Assembly: GCF_016865445.1 (NCBI RefSeq)
Contig: NZ_AP024412.1
Coordinates: 496,001-560,000, forward strand
Origin: Mariniplasma anaerobium
Lineage (GTDB): Bacteria; Bacillota_I; Bacilli_A; Acholeplasmatales; Acholeplasmataceae
Reading direction: 5' to 3'
Length of the DNA stretch: 64,000 bases
Part shown: piece after piece, positions 1 through 8,562 of the stretch
How positions within the stretch are numbered: position 1 is the first letter of the stretch
How the letters are laid out: each line of letters starts with the position of its first letter
The notes under the pieces: model-generated
Databases searched by the model: none
What the model was told of the DNA's origin: nothing
Seen by the model: the letters and a program-made list of their open reading frames with translations, nothing else
Position numbers and translations under genes: made by a program

Positions 1-17
1 AAACGGAGGAAAAAATT

Positions 18-428
18 ATGTTTAAAGCTTTGAGAAATAAAAAAGGTGTTACGTTAGTAGAATTACTAGCAGTAGTTGTTATTTTAGGGATTATTGCAGC
101 AATAGCTGTACCTACAATTGGTGGTCTTATTTCAAGACAACAAGAAAAAGCTGATATCGCAACATTACAAAATGTTGAAGAAGCAGCAAAACTTTACGAT
201 CTAACTGAAAATGCTGCAGATGGAATTTATGCAATTGCAGATTTAGATATTGATATGGCTAATAATACGCTTGGAACTTCATCAGGTGGATCACAAGTTT
301 TATATGTTAAAGTTGTTGGATCAACAGTAACATATCATGTATTAGCTGCTGCAACAGATACGTTAACTAGTGTGTTTGTAAACACAACAGAAGTTGATGT
401 TAGTGGTTCAGAATACGTTGTAGCATAG
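18..428 (+). CDS. Type IV major prepilin-like protein (ComGC/PilA-like)
   Basis: A 136-residue prepilin. It has a short basic leader ending in Gly10, followed by the type III signal VTLVELLAVVVILGIIAA, with the conserved Glu at mature position +5 (Glu15). The hydrophobic N-terminal helix (about 11-34) leads into a small acidic, Ser/Thr-rich globular domain. The only Shine-Dalgarno (ggagga, 5-10) is well placed for this start. The prepilin peptidase that should process it is the next gene. A hairpin lies between the two genes and would favour high pilin output. Whether it builds a long pilus or a short DNA-uptake pseudopilus cannot be told, because any assembly ATPase and platform protein would lie left of the window. 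Confidence 0.9.
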   Translation: MFKALRNKKGVTLVELLAVVVILGIIAAIAVPTIGGLISRQQEKADIATLQNVEEAAKLYDLTENAADGIYAIADLDIDMANNTLGTSSGGSQVLYVKVVGSTVTYHVLAAATDTLTSVFVNTTEVDVSGSEYVVA

Positions 429-448
429 AACCAATACTTAATTAATTA

Positions 449-487
449 AAAAGAGGAGGTTTTCTTTTAAAGATGCCTCCTTTTCTT
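449..487 (+). terminator. Hairpin/attenuator between prepilin and prepilin peptidase
   Basis: The arm aagaggagg (451-459) pairs with cctcctttt (476-484), giving a 9-bp stem (one G-T pair) with a 16-base loop and a T-rich 3' side. It looks like a partial rho-independent terminator. The large loop makes it weaker than the other terminators in this window, so read-through into the assembly genes is likely. Confidence 0.6.
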
Positions 488-519
488 ATAAATACATATA
501 TAAGTAAGGAGAATTCAAA

Positions 520-1272
520 ATGACAATTTTATATGCTATCTTCATCTTTATCTTTGGATCCCTTTTTACTTCATTTTTTCATGTGCTTGCAGTAAGAATA
601 CCAAAAGGTGAAACTCTTTTAGGGACATCACATTGTGATCATTGTGAGAGAAAACTAAGATTAGTAGATGTACTTCCTATCATAGGGTTTGTTATCAATA
701 AAGGTAAATGTCATAATTGTGGAGTAAAAATAGGCGTTAAACATCTGATCTATGAAATTATAGGTGGATCTTTATTTACGCTATCTTTTCTCTTATATGG
801 ATTTACGATTGATTTTTATATTTTAATTATTTTATTATCAGTATTATTGATTGAATCAATTGTTGATATAGATTCAATGATTGTTATTGATCGTATATGG
901 ATGATAGGTATCATTCCAATATTGCTTATTAGAATTTTAGATCAAGAGATTTGGCCCTATATATTATCAAGTGCAGTTTTGTTTGTATTACTGTTTTTGA
1001 TAGCTACACTTGCAAAAGCTTATTATAAAAAAGATGCATTAGGTGCTGGAGATGTAAAGTTATATATCTTTATAGGATTATTTCTTAAATTTCCCCAAGG
1101 TGTACTATCTTTATTTCTTGCATCATTGTTTGGTTTAATATATGGTATAATTTTTATGAAAGAGAAAGATAAATATTTACCATTAGTACCTTTTATTTCG
1201 CTGTCTGTCTATATATGTTATCTTTATGGAGAGCAAATGATTGATTGGTATTTAAAATTATTAGGGATGTGA
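520..1272 (+). CDS. Prepilin leader peptidase (type IV, A24 family)
   Basis: A membrane aspartyl protease that cleaves prepilin leaders and usually N-methylates the new N-terminus. At 250 residues it has several transmembrane segments and a cytoplasmic loop with two CxxC pairs (Cys39/Cys42 and Cys64/Cys67), the zinc-binding element of bifunctional PilD/ComC enzymes. The two catalytic aspartates are probably Asp116 (VDIDSMIVID) and Asp178 in GAGDVK, which matches the GxGD motif. The Pro usually found shortly after the first Asp is Ile here. The gene has its own Shine-Dalgarno (aaggag) and ends in TGA, which shows that UGA is a stop in this organism. Confidence 0.93.
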   Translation: MTILYAIFIFIFGSLFTSFFHVLAVRIPKGETLLGTSHCDHCERKLRLVDVLPIIGFVINKGKCHNCGVKIGVKHLIYEIIGGSLFTLSFLLYGFTIDFYILIILLSVLLIESIVDIDSMIVIDRIWMIGIIPILLIRILDQEIWPYILSSAVLFVLLFLIATLAKAYYKKDALGAGDVKLYIFIGLFLKFPQGVLSLFLASLFGLIYGIIFMKEKDKYLPLVPFISLSVYICYLYGEQMIDWYLKLLGM

Positions 1273-1276
1273 TACT

Positions 1277-2731
1277 TTGTTTACAAAAAAAGAAAACATG
1301 ACTGTATTTATATCAGATTATAAATGTAGCTATTTTGTTGAAAACAACAATATAGAAACTTCATTATTTGATGCGATTGATCTTCCAGAAGGTGTTATAG
1401 TAAACGGATATATTAAAGAACCGGAAATCTTATATCAACTTTTTCTGGACAATTTAAAAGAACATAAAGTTAAGATAAGAAATGTCAATATTTTGATTCA
1501 TGATCAAAATTTATTGATAAGAAATTTATCTATATCTAAAAATGATTTACAAAAAAAATCAATTTCACAATATGTTCTTGATCAAACTGATAAGAAAATT
1601 TATTTTCCTTTCGAAACAGCTGCTATTTCTCATTTCATACAAAAAGAAGACGAAGAAAGTGTTAAAGCCTTAGCTTTAATCACTGATGAAAGTTTACTTC
1701 ATGACTATTATGATGTGTTTGAAAAATTAGGTGCTAAAGAAGTTTCATTTGATCTACCAGGACTTTCATTATATGAACTATATAAAGAAAATATAGAATC
1801 TGATGCAAGTCAAATAATGCTTGTAACTATATATAATAAATTATTGGCTATACAAATATTTGTAAATGATGTGCCAATCTTTCAAATGATAGAAGAATGT
1901 GATGGATCAAGCAAAGACCCTCAAGTAATTTTAGAAAATTATATTGAAAGAATAGCTAACTATTATAAATTCAATATTACAAAAGGTAAATTATCTATTG
2001 AAGATATTGTTGTTTTTAATTTATCAGACAATTTTTCAAATGAAGAATTAAAAAACGGTGTAGTTAAAGAAATTAAAGATTTTAATACATCATTATATGC
2101 GTTTAAGGGAATTGATGAACTTGACCTAGATATGCCAAGAGCTTGTTATCTTCCTTATGCATCTATAAGAACAAAAGATATTAAATCTCAATTTACTTTT
2201 GAGTTTAAATTGGATCGCATTAAAAAAGTGAATATATATGGCAACTATTTAATGGTTTTCTCATTCTTGATATTTGCTTCAGTAGCACTATTATATATTC
2301 CATTTTTCTTATTTAGCGAAGATATAGCAAATCAACAAAACTTAAATCAAGGGTTAGAAAATCAATTATATATTTTACAAAGAGACTTACCACAATCAAA
2401 TAGTTATACACCCAATCAAATCATCTTTAATCAATTATATGAGTCATTATCAGAATCTGAAAAATCATATGAACCTTATATAACAGATTTAATTGCAGAG
2501 CTTAATAGCGATGTTGCATTGTTGACATTTAGTGAAGATGCTAGCGATCAAATGATGGTCATTACAATAAGTGGGACTACACGATTGGATTTAGATGAAT
2601 ATGTACTTTCAATATACGAAGCTTACGGAAAAACTGATTTGATGACAGGGGATCATAGATGGATTATATCTGCTCCTGAAGTTAGAGTCGTTTCTGAATT
2701 TGTATTGGAGGTGACTTTATATCATGCGTAA
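1277..2731 (+). CDS. PilM-PilN fusion, type IV pilus alignment protein
   Basis: A 484-residue protein in two parts. Residues 1 to about 320 are soluble and resemble the actin-like PilM fold. A single transmembrane helix (about 324-347, LMVFSFLIFASVALLYIPFF) is followed by a coiled coil and an extracytoplasmic domain, the layout of PilN. In diderm pilus systems PilM (cytoplasm) and PilN (membrane) are separate proteins that bind each other; here one polypeptide seems to do both jobs. The start is TTG with aggga about 9 bases upstream; an ATG at 1298 is the alternative. The 3' end overlaps the PilO-like gene by 8 bases. The assignment rests on architecture and neighbours, since sequence identity in these families is low. 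Confidence 0.72.
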   Translation: MFTKKENMTVFISDYKCSYFVENNNIETSLFDAIDLPEGVIVNGYIKEPEILYQLFLDNLKEHKVKIRNVNILIHDQNLLIRNLSISKNDLQKKSISQYVLDQTDKKIYFPFETAAISHFIQKEDEESVKALALITDESLLHDYYDVFEKLGAKEVSFDLPGLSLYELYKENIESDASQIMLVTIYNKLLAIQIFVNDVPIFQMIEECDGSSKDPQVILENYIERIANYYKFNITKGKLSIEDIVVFNLSDNFSNEELKNGVVKEIKDFNTSLYAFKGIDELDLDMPRACYLPYASIRTKDIKSQFTFEFKLDRIKKVNIYGNYLMVFSFLIFASVALLYIPFFLFSEDIANQQNLNQGLENQLYILQRDLPQSNSYTPNQIIFNQLYESLSESEKSYEPYITDLIAELNSDVALLTFSEDASDQMMVITISGTTRLDLDEYVLSIYEAYGKTDLMTGDHRWIISAPEVRVVSEFVLEVTLYHA

Positions 2732-3281
2732 ATATAATGTATTTGGAAAGAAACTTTCTAAAACTAAAGCCTTACCTTTTATGATTTTAATTTTTATAGG
2801 AGTCATTGTCGGATACTATTTAATCAACTACACTCAAAATATTAGACTAGATGAATTAGAAGAAAACGAAATAGTATTAAGAAATCAAATTAATCAAATT
2901 TTAGAGTCTGAAGAAACAGAGAGTTATCTAGAAATTGGCGAATTGATGCCATTTATACCTGTTTCATATAATGCTCAAGCAATCCAAAATGATGTCACAA
3001 TTGCTAGAAATTTAGCAGGTCTTACATTAGCAGAAAACTTTAGAACAACATTAGTAAATGATGTAGATTCACCATTTGATGAGGATCAAGCAGAGAATTT
3101 GAAATATGTAAGAATTTCAGTTTCATTTACTGCCACTGATGATACAGACGCGATTGATTTTATGAATCAGCTTTTAGATTTGGATCACATTTATTATATT
3201 TCTTCAGTTAGTGCATCCTACTTAATTGACGGTGGACTTCAAATCGAATTTATCATTTATGGGTTTTATTATTTAATTTAA
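2724..3281 (+). CDS. PilO-like pilus alignment protein
   Basis: A 185-residue bitopic protein: a short basic N-terminus, one transmembrane helix (about 16-36), a coiled coil (about 40-62) and a small extracytoplasmic alpha/beta domain, the standard PilO arrangement. PilO pairs with PilN through coiled coil and ferredoxin-like domain, and here it directly follows the PilN-containing fusion and overlaps it. This is the last gene of the pilus set before a strong terminator. Confidence 0.7.
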   Translation: MRKYNVFGKKLSKTKALPFMILIFIGVIVGYYLINYTQNIRLDELEENEIVLRNQINQILESEETESYLEIGELMPFIPVSYNAQAIQNDVTIARNLAGLTLAENFRTTLVNDVDSPFDEDQAENLKYVRISVSFTATDDTDAIDFMNQLLDLDHIYYISSVSASYLIDGGLQIEFIIYGFYYLI

Positions 3282-3290
3282 TACAAAGAT

Positions 3291-3322
3291 AAAAGTTGAA
3301 CGATAATGTTCAACTTTTTTTT
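3291..3322 (+). terminator. Rho-independent terminator of pilus operon
   Basis: A perfect 11-bp stem aaaagttgaac/gttcaactttt (3291-3301 with 3308-3318), a 6-base loop and a run of T. Confidence 0.93.
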
Positions 3323-3335
3323 AGTATCTACATGC

Positions 3336-3364
3336 TTTATGTTATATCATTTTAATGATATAAT
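3336..3364 (+). promoter_or_regulatory. Promoter overlapped by a perfect inverted repeat
   Basis: TATAAT at 3359-3364, with a weak -35 (tttatg, 3336-3341) at 17-bp spacing. A perfect 10-bp inverted repeat (ttatatcatt at 3342-3351 and aatgatataa at 3354-3363) covers the spacer and most of the -10, which suggests an operator for a dimeric repressor. Confidence 0.55.
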
Positions 3365-3384
3365 AACTTATAGGAGTTGATTTC

Positions 3385-4158
3385 ATGCAGATTTTATTGA
3401 GTATTGGACCGATTGTTATAGATTTTTCAACTATTATAAGCTTTTTAATTGGGATCAGTTTTGGATTTTTATTACTGCTCCTTATTTACCTTTATGCAGT
3501 CTTAAGAAGCTTAAATAAAGGTTTAAAACTTAAAAAAGCTGATGAAACAGATATTGATGAAGAAGAAATTAAATATTTAATCCAAGATGGTCAAAAACTA
3601 TTTAAAGATAAAGAATTAAGAAATGAAGTTGGATATGCTAAGCATTTACAAAATATAAGTGGAGAATTAGCAGTAGATATCGCAAAGAAATTTTATCCAA
3701 AATCTAAATATCCTTATTTGGAACTTACTGTTGATGAATCTTTAACCCTAGCACATTATATTACAGATCGTATAGAAGATTTATTAAAAGGTAAAATATT
3801 AAGAATGACTAAAGGATTGACTTTAGCTAAAATATATGAACTTAATGAGACTAAGACAAAATTTGATAATAGTAAATTTGTTAAAACAGCTAGGAAATAT
3901 TCTAAAGTAACAAAAACTGCAGTTGCGGTTATTAATGCAGTCAATCCAGCATATTGGGTTAGAAAATTAACTAAAGAAACTGCAATAAATATTATTATGA
4001 TAAGAATCGGCTTAGCAATTATCGCAATTACAGGTGAAGAAACGTATAAGATTTATTCTAAAAAAGTATTTAATGTTGAAAAAACAATTGATACAGGTAT
4101 CGATGATATTTATAAAGATATAACAGAAGACTTAGAAAATGCAGGTAAAGATATATGA
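3385..4158 (+). CDS. Membrane protein of unknown function, coupled to FtsK gene
   Basis: I do not recognise this 257-residue protein. It has a strong N-terminal transmembrane segment (about 12-40), a basic/acidic soluble middle, and a second hydrophobic stretch near 203-217 within a region (VNPAYWVRKLTKE onward) faintly like the end of DUF697-type membrane proteins. The Shine-Dalgarno taggag (3371-3376) fixes the start. Its stop overlaps the start of the FtsK gene (ATGA), so the two are translationally coupled. The adjoining FtsK lacks its own membrane domain, so this protein could be the anchor; that is an inference from position only. Confidence 0.75.
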   Translation: MQILLSIGPIVIDFSTIISFLIGISFGFLLLLLIYLYAVLRSLNKGLKLKKADETDIDEEEIKYLIQDGQKLFKDKELRNEVGYAKHLQNISGELAVDIAKKFYPKSKYPYLELTVDESLTLAHYITDRIEDLLKGKILRMTKGLTLAKIYELNETKTKFDNSKFVKTARKYSKVTKTAVAVINAVNPAYWVRKLTKETAINIIMIRIGLAIIAITGEETYKIYSKKVFNVEKTIDTGIDDIYKDITEDLENAGKDI

Positions 4159-6236
4159 GAAAACAAAAAGAAAACTTGCAATTAAATACGATAGTTCCAA
4201 AATTCACAATTTTTCAATTTGCTAAAATTGAAGGTATTAGAGGCAAAAAGGTTTATAAAACAGACCATTTTGTTTCTCCAATTTTTGGTCATCAAGTTAA
4301 AGATATTGTAACTGTTCCATTTACAGTTAAAAATACCGGTGATACGACAAGACGTTTTGATGCATTTAGAACTAAACATAAAATGTCTGATGAACAAGCT
4401 ATAGAAAAATATGGCACTAAATATTATGAATTTTCAAATATCGTATCAAATAAAACTAGAAGTGAGTATTTTGGCCCATCTGATTATATCCCAACAGAAA
4501 AACCTAAAAAAGAAGAAGTTAAAAAACCACAGATGATGAATCCAATTGGATCACAACACCAAAGAAATGAACGTCAAGAACCAAGAAAAGATGATATGGC
4601 TTTTCAAGCTAAACCTGTTGAAAAAGAGAGAAGAATTTTCACTCCAAGACCAGAATTAAACCCTGAGCCTAAAGTAGCCAGTGAACCAAAATTGGAAACA
4701 TATAAAAGAGAAAAAGCAACAGAAAAACCAGTTGTTACATCTGATTTTGGATTTTTAGATGATAAAACACCAGAAGAAAAACCTGTTTTTGTACAACCTA
4801 ATCCATTAAAAGAAAAAGCATATCAATTTCCAAATATTTCTATGTTCTCTAAAAAAGACCGTGATTTAAATGAACAACCTCAATGGTTATTAGATCAAAT
4901 AGATGTTATTAATGCGACGCTTCAACAATTTGGTATTGAAGGCGAAGTTAAATCAAGTAAAAAAGGACCTACAGTAACCAGATATGAAATAGCACTAGAG
5001 CCTGGCGTTAACGTTAAACGTGTCTTATCAATTAGTGATAACTTAATGATGAGTCTTGCCTCTAAGTCACTTAGAATAGAAGCTCCAATTCCTGGTAAGC
5101 CTTATGTAGGATTAGAAGTACCAAATAAAACTCCAGAAATTGTAGCTTTTGGTAATGTCATAGATAATCCAGCATTTTTAAATGATAAAGAACATCCTTT
5201 AAAAGTAGCTTTAGGTGTAGATATTGATGGAGAAAGCATTTATGCTGATATCCAAGCAATGCCTCACGGATTAATTGCAGGTGCTACAAATAGTGGTAAA
5301 AGTGTTTGTGTGAATACGATATTAATTAGTTTACTTATAAAAAATTCACCAGAGGATTTAAAACTTATCTTAATTGATCCTAAAATGGTAGAACTTACAC
5401 CATATAATGATCTTCCACATTTAGTTACTCCAGTCATAACGGATGTTAAAATGGCTTCACAAGCTTTAAATTGGGCAGTTGATGAAATGGAAAGACGTTA
5501 TCAAAAATTTGCACAAAGCAGAGCTAGAGACATCAAATCATATAATGCAAATGTAAAACGTGGATTAATTGATGATCCTAAAATGCCTTATATCGTTATT
5601 GTTATAGATGAATTAGCCGACTTAATGATGGTTGCTGCTCACGATGTAGAAAATGCTATCCAAAGAATTACTCAAAAAGCAAGAGCTGCAGGTATCCATT
5701 TATTAGTTGCAACCCAAAGACCAACGACAGATGTTGTAAAAGGAACGATCAAATCAAATATTCCAGTAAGAATTGCATTTAAAGTTGCATCTTTTGTAGA
5801 TTCAACAACCATTTTAGATGGAGCAGGTGCTGAAACACTATTGGGTAAAGGCGATATGTTATTTAAGAAAAGTGATCGTCCACATAGACTTCAAGGTGCT
5901 TATATTCCTGATAATGAAATATATCAAGCAACTGATTATATTAGAGAAAGATATCCAGCAAACTATATCTTTGAACATGAAGCTTTAAAACAATTAGCAG
6001 AATTAAAAGAAATGGCTTCAGATGATTTATTTGAAGATGTTGCATATTTTGTTGTAGATTCCCAAAATGCATCGATTAATAGCATACAAAAAGAATTTGA
6101 AATTGGATTTAATAGAGCACAAAAAATTGTTGAAATGTTAGAGTATTACTCTATCGTTTCTGCATCTCAAGGAACAAAAGCACGTGAAGTTTTAGTTACA
6201 TATGAACAATTAAATGAAATATTAGGTAAATCATAA
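4155..6236 (+). CDS. ftsK: FtsK/SpoIIIE-family DNA translocase without membrane domain
   Basis: A hexameric ATP-driven double-stranded DNA pump that clears chromosomes from the division site. The motor is complete: Walker A GATNSGKS at 376-383, Walker B ending at Asp485-Glu486 (IVIVIDELAD), arginine-rich segments, and a C-terminal gamma winged-helix domain (SINSIQKEFEIGFNRAQKIV) that reads polar DNA signals. The linker is Pro/Lys/Glu-rich (about 105-225). Unusually, residues 1-105 are soluble: the four transmembrane helices typical of FtsK and SpoIIIE are absent. The upstream membrane-protein gene overlaps by 4 bases and may supply the anchor. Confidence 0.95.
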   Translation: MRKQKENLQLNTIVPKFTIFQFAKIEGIRGKKVYKTDHFVSPIFGHQVKDIVTVPFTVKNTGDTTRRFDAFRTKHKMSDEQAIEKYGTKYYEFSNIVSNKTRSEYFGPSDYIPTEKPKKEEVKKPQMMNPIGSQHQRNERQEPRKDDMAFQAKPVEKERRIFTPRPELNPEPKVASEPKLETYKREKATEKPVVTSDFGFLDDKTPEEKPVFVQPNPLKEKAYQFPNISMFSKKDRDLNEQPQWLLDQIDVINATLQQFGIEGEVKSSKKGPTVTRYEIALEPGVNVKRVLSISDNLMMSLASKSLRIEAPIPGKPYVGLEVPNKTPEIVAFGNVIDNPAFLNDKEHPLKVALGVDIDGESIYADIQAMPHGLIAGATNSGKSVCVNTILISLLIKNSPEDLKLILIDPKMVELTPYNDLPHLVTPVITDVKMASQALNWAVDEMERRYQKFAQSRARDIKSYNANVKRGLIDDPKMPYIVIVIDELADLMMVAAHDVENAIQRITQKARAAGIHLLVATQRPTTDVVKGTIKSNIPVRIAFKVASFVDSTTILDGAGAETLLGKGDMLFKKSDRPHRLQGAYIPDNEIYQATDYIRERYPANYIFEHEALKQLAELKEMASDDLFEDVAYFVVDSQNASINSIQKEFEIGFNRAQKIVEMLEYYSIVSASQGTKAREVLVTYEQLNEILGKS

Positions 6237-6256
6237 AGATAGGATAAGTACTCAAA

Positions 6257-7069
6257 ATGACGTTAAGAAAAGCATACATCAATTTAAGTCTTGCATTCAT
6301 ATTAATCATGTTGACTGTTATGCTTTATGCATTGAAAGTTTCTAGATTAACTATCGGATGGACAATGACAATATATATAATGACATCAATAGTAGCATTA
6401 GCTGCTATTGGTTTTAATATTGTCTTATTTAAAAGAAAAAAAGAAGAAATTAATGATAATTATTTAAAAAAACATCAATTTGAAATCTTAGATTGGCTAA
6501 CATTTTTAAGTATATCAATGATGTTTATTTTGATTTTATTTATGTTTTTTATTCTCCCAACAAATGTAGATGGTTCTTCAATGAAGCCAACTCTAATTGA
6601 TAGTGAGCGAGTCTTAATGTATCACTTTAATTATAATCCAAAACGTGATGATGTCATTATTGTACATGTTACGGATCGCTATATAGACACCACAGGAGAA
6701 CAAGTTAATTTATCAAGTGATTATGAAGATCAAGAACAAGTTTATTTTGTCAAAAGAGTTGTAGCTATTCCTGGTGATACAGTGACATTTGAAGAAATTG
6801 GCACAAGTGACGTATATCATATATTAATCAATGGAGAAGTGTATCAAAATCAATATTTTCAAATCTATCAAGTAGATGATCCAGGTAGACTTAAAATGAT
6901 TTCTTATTTAGATGGAAATAATATACTAAGAGAAAATCAGTATTTCGCATTTGGCGATAACGAATCTTTTTCTTATGATAGCAGAAGTATTGGCGCAATC
7001 CATAGTGACGATATTATTGGTAAAGCTGTTTATAAGCTTTGGCCATTCGGAGGTATATCTAATGGATAA
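6257..7069 (+). CDS. lepB: Signal peptidase I
   Basis: Removes Sec/Tat signal peptides at the outer membrane face. The 270-residue protein carries the S26 motifs: catalytic Ser108 in VDGSSMKPT, the general-base lysine Lys166 in VYFVKRVVAIPGD, and the box FAFGDNESFSYDSRSIGAI. The catalytic domain is preceded by three hydrophobic segments (about 8-26, 36-58 and 80-101), more than the single anchor of many Gram-positive enzymes. The last 8 bases overlap rbgA. Secreted clients in this window include the RHS protein, whose signal peptide ends in an AxA-like site. Confidence 0.95.
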   Translation: MTLRKAYINLSLAFILIMLTVMLYALKVSRLTIGWTMTIYIMTSIVALAAIGFNIVLFKRKKEEINDNYLKKHQFEILDWLTFLSISMMFILILFMFFILPTNVDGSSMKPTLIDSERVLMYHFNYNPKRDDVIIVHVTDRYIDTTGEQVNLSSDYEDQEQVYFVKRVVAIPGDTVTFEEIGTSDVYHILINGEVYQNQYFQIYQVDDPGRLKMISYLDGNNILRENQYFAFGDNESFSYDSRSIGAIHSDDIIGKAVYKLWPFGGISNG

Positions 7070-7925
7070 GAAAAATACAACTAAACAAATACAATGGTAT
7101 CCAGGGCATATGTTTAAATCTTTTCGAGAAATCAAAGAGAAATTAAAATTAATGGATATCGTGATGATTTTATTAGATGCACGACTACCTTTATCTTCAA
7201 TGAATCCAAACGTTTTAAAAATGGTTAAACATAAACCAATTTTATTACTTTTTAATAAAATGGATTTAGCAGATACTAATCTTTTACATGATCACATGAC
7301 CTACTATGAAGATTTAGGATTTTCCACATTAAAAATTGATTCACAATCACAAATAAACACCAATAAAATTTATGATAAAGCATATGAAGTTTTAAAAGAA
7401 AAAATGGATAGAAATAGAGAAAAAGGTCTACTGGATAGACCTATAAGAACCATGATATTAGGTATACCAAATGTTGGTAAATCTACCTTGATTAACGCTT
7501 TATCAGGCAAAAAAGCCACAAAAACAGGCAATAAACCTGGAGTTACTAAAGCACAACAATGGATTAAGTTAGGATCTAATTTTGAATTATTAGATACACC
7601 TGGTGTTTTATGGCCAAAATTTGAAGATGAAAAAGTTGGTTATCATTTAGCGATTACAGGTGCAATTAAAGATGATATTATTCCTATAGATGATGTGTGT
7701 CAATATGCACTTAATTTTTTAAAAATTCATTATCCCAAAAGATTATTAGAAAGATATGATATAGCCCTTGATATGGATGATTATGTATCTATGTTAGATG
7801 CGATTGGGCAAAAGCGTGGAGCACTTTTAAGAGGTGCTGAAATTGATTATGATCGAGTTTATCATATCATCTTAACAGATATTAGAAACAATCAATTAGG
7901 AGGCTTATCTTTTGACAGAATTTAA
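7062..7925 (+). CDS. rbgA: Ribosome biogenesis GTPase RbgA (YlqF)
   Basis: A circularly permuted GTPase needed for late 50S subunit assembly. The G motifs run in permuted order: the DARLPLSSMNP segment, G4 NKMD, G1 GIPNVGKST, then G3 DTPG. The N-terminal QWYPGHM motif is typical of the family. The start chosen is ATG 7062, because ggagg at 7049-7053 is 8 bases upstream and RbgA proteins begin just before the WYPGHM motif. A longer frame from 6951 lies inside lepB and is not credible. It overlaps rnhB at its 3' end, the same ylqF-rnhB pairing as in Bacillus. Confidence 0.96.
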   Translation: MDKKNTTKQIQWYPGHMFKSFREIKEKLKLMDIVMILLDARLPLSSMNPNVLKMVKHKPILLLFNKMDLADTNLLHDHMTYYEDLGFSTLKIDSQSQINTNKIYDKAYEVLKEKMDRNREKGLLDRPIRTMILGIPNVGKSTLINALSGKKATKTGNKPGVTKAQQWIKLGSNFELLDTPGVLWPKFEDEKVGYHLAITGAIKDDIIPIDDVCQYALNFLKIHYPKRLLERYDIALDMDDYVSMLDAIGQKRGALLRGAEIDYDRVYHIILTDIRNNQLGGLSFDRI

Positions 7926-8562
7926 TTTATATCAATTTGAAGATGAACTTTATGAAAAAGGTATAACATATATAGCGGGTATAGATGAAGCAGGCAGAGG
8001 TCCACTTGCTGGTCCGGTGGTTGCTGCTGCAGTTATATTAAAAAAAGGTGCAAAATTAAATTATGTAGATGATTCAAAAAAGTTAAGTGAAAAACAAAGA
8101 CAAAAAGCTTTAATTGAAATTAAAGAACATGCACTTGCAATAGGTATAGGAATTTCTTCAGTTGATGAGATTGATCGTATTAATATTTATAGAGCAGCAA
8201 GAGAAGCCATGCATTCTGCAATTAAGCAATTAAAAATAAAACCAGAATTTTTACTTATAGATGCGATGCCAATGGAAATTGATATACCAAATAAATCCAT
8301 TATTAAGGGCGACCAAAAATCAATTAGTATTGCTGCTGCATCTATCGTAGCTAAAACAACTAGAGATCAATATATGATAGAAATGGATAAAGTCTTTCCT
8401 TTATATAACTTCAAGCAACATAAAGGATATGGAACAAAAGAACATATAGAACTTATCAAAAGACATGGATATACTCCTATTCATAGAAAGACCTATGAGC
8501 CTATAAAATCCATGATAAAAGAAGAGATAAGGAAAAAACATGAAGCTCATACATTGTTTTGA
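7912..8562 (+). CDS. rnhB: Ribonuclease HII
   Basis: Cleaves the RNA strand of RNA/DNA hybrids and single ribonucleotides in DNA. It has the family signature GIDEAGRGPLAGPVV with the catalytic Asp-Glu pair, an Asp in LLIDAMP, and the SIAAASIVAKTTRD box. At 216 residues it has the compact bacterial length. The start is TTG, preceded by taggagg (7898-7903), inside the last codons of rbgA. Confidence 0.95.
   Translation: MTEFNLYQFEDELYEKGITYIAGIDEAGRGPLAGPVVAAAVILKKGAKLNYVDDSKKLSEKQRQKALIEIKEHALAIGIGISSVDEIDRINIYRAAREAMHSAIKQLKIKPEFLLIDAMPMEIDIPNKSIIKGDQKSISIAAASIVAKTTRDQYMIEMDKVFPLYNFKQHKGYGTKEHIELIKRHGYTPIHRKTYEPIKSMIKEEIRKKHEAHTLF

Noticed and set aside
6951-7061. Longer reading frame extending RbgA by 37 codons upstream
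   Set aside because: It lies inside lepB, lacks a Shine-Dalgarno and would put extra residues before the conserved WYPGHM N-terminus.
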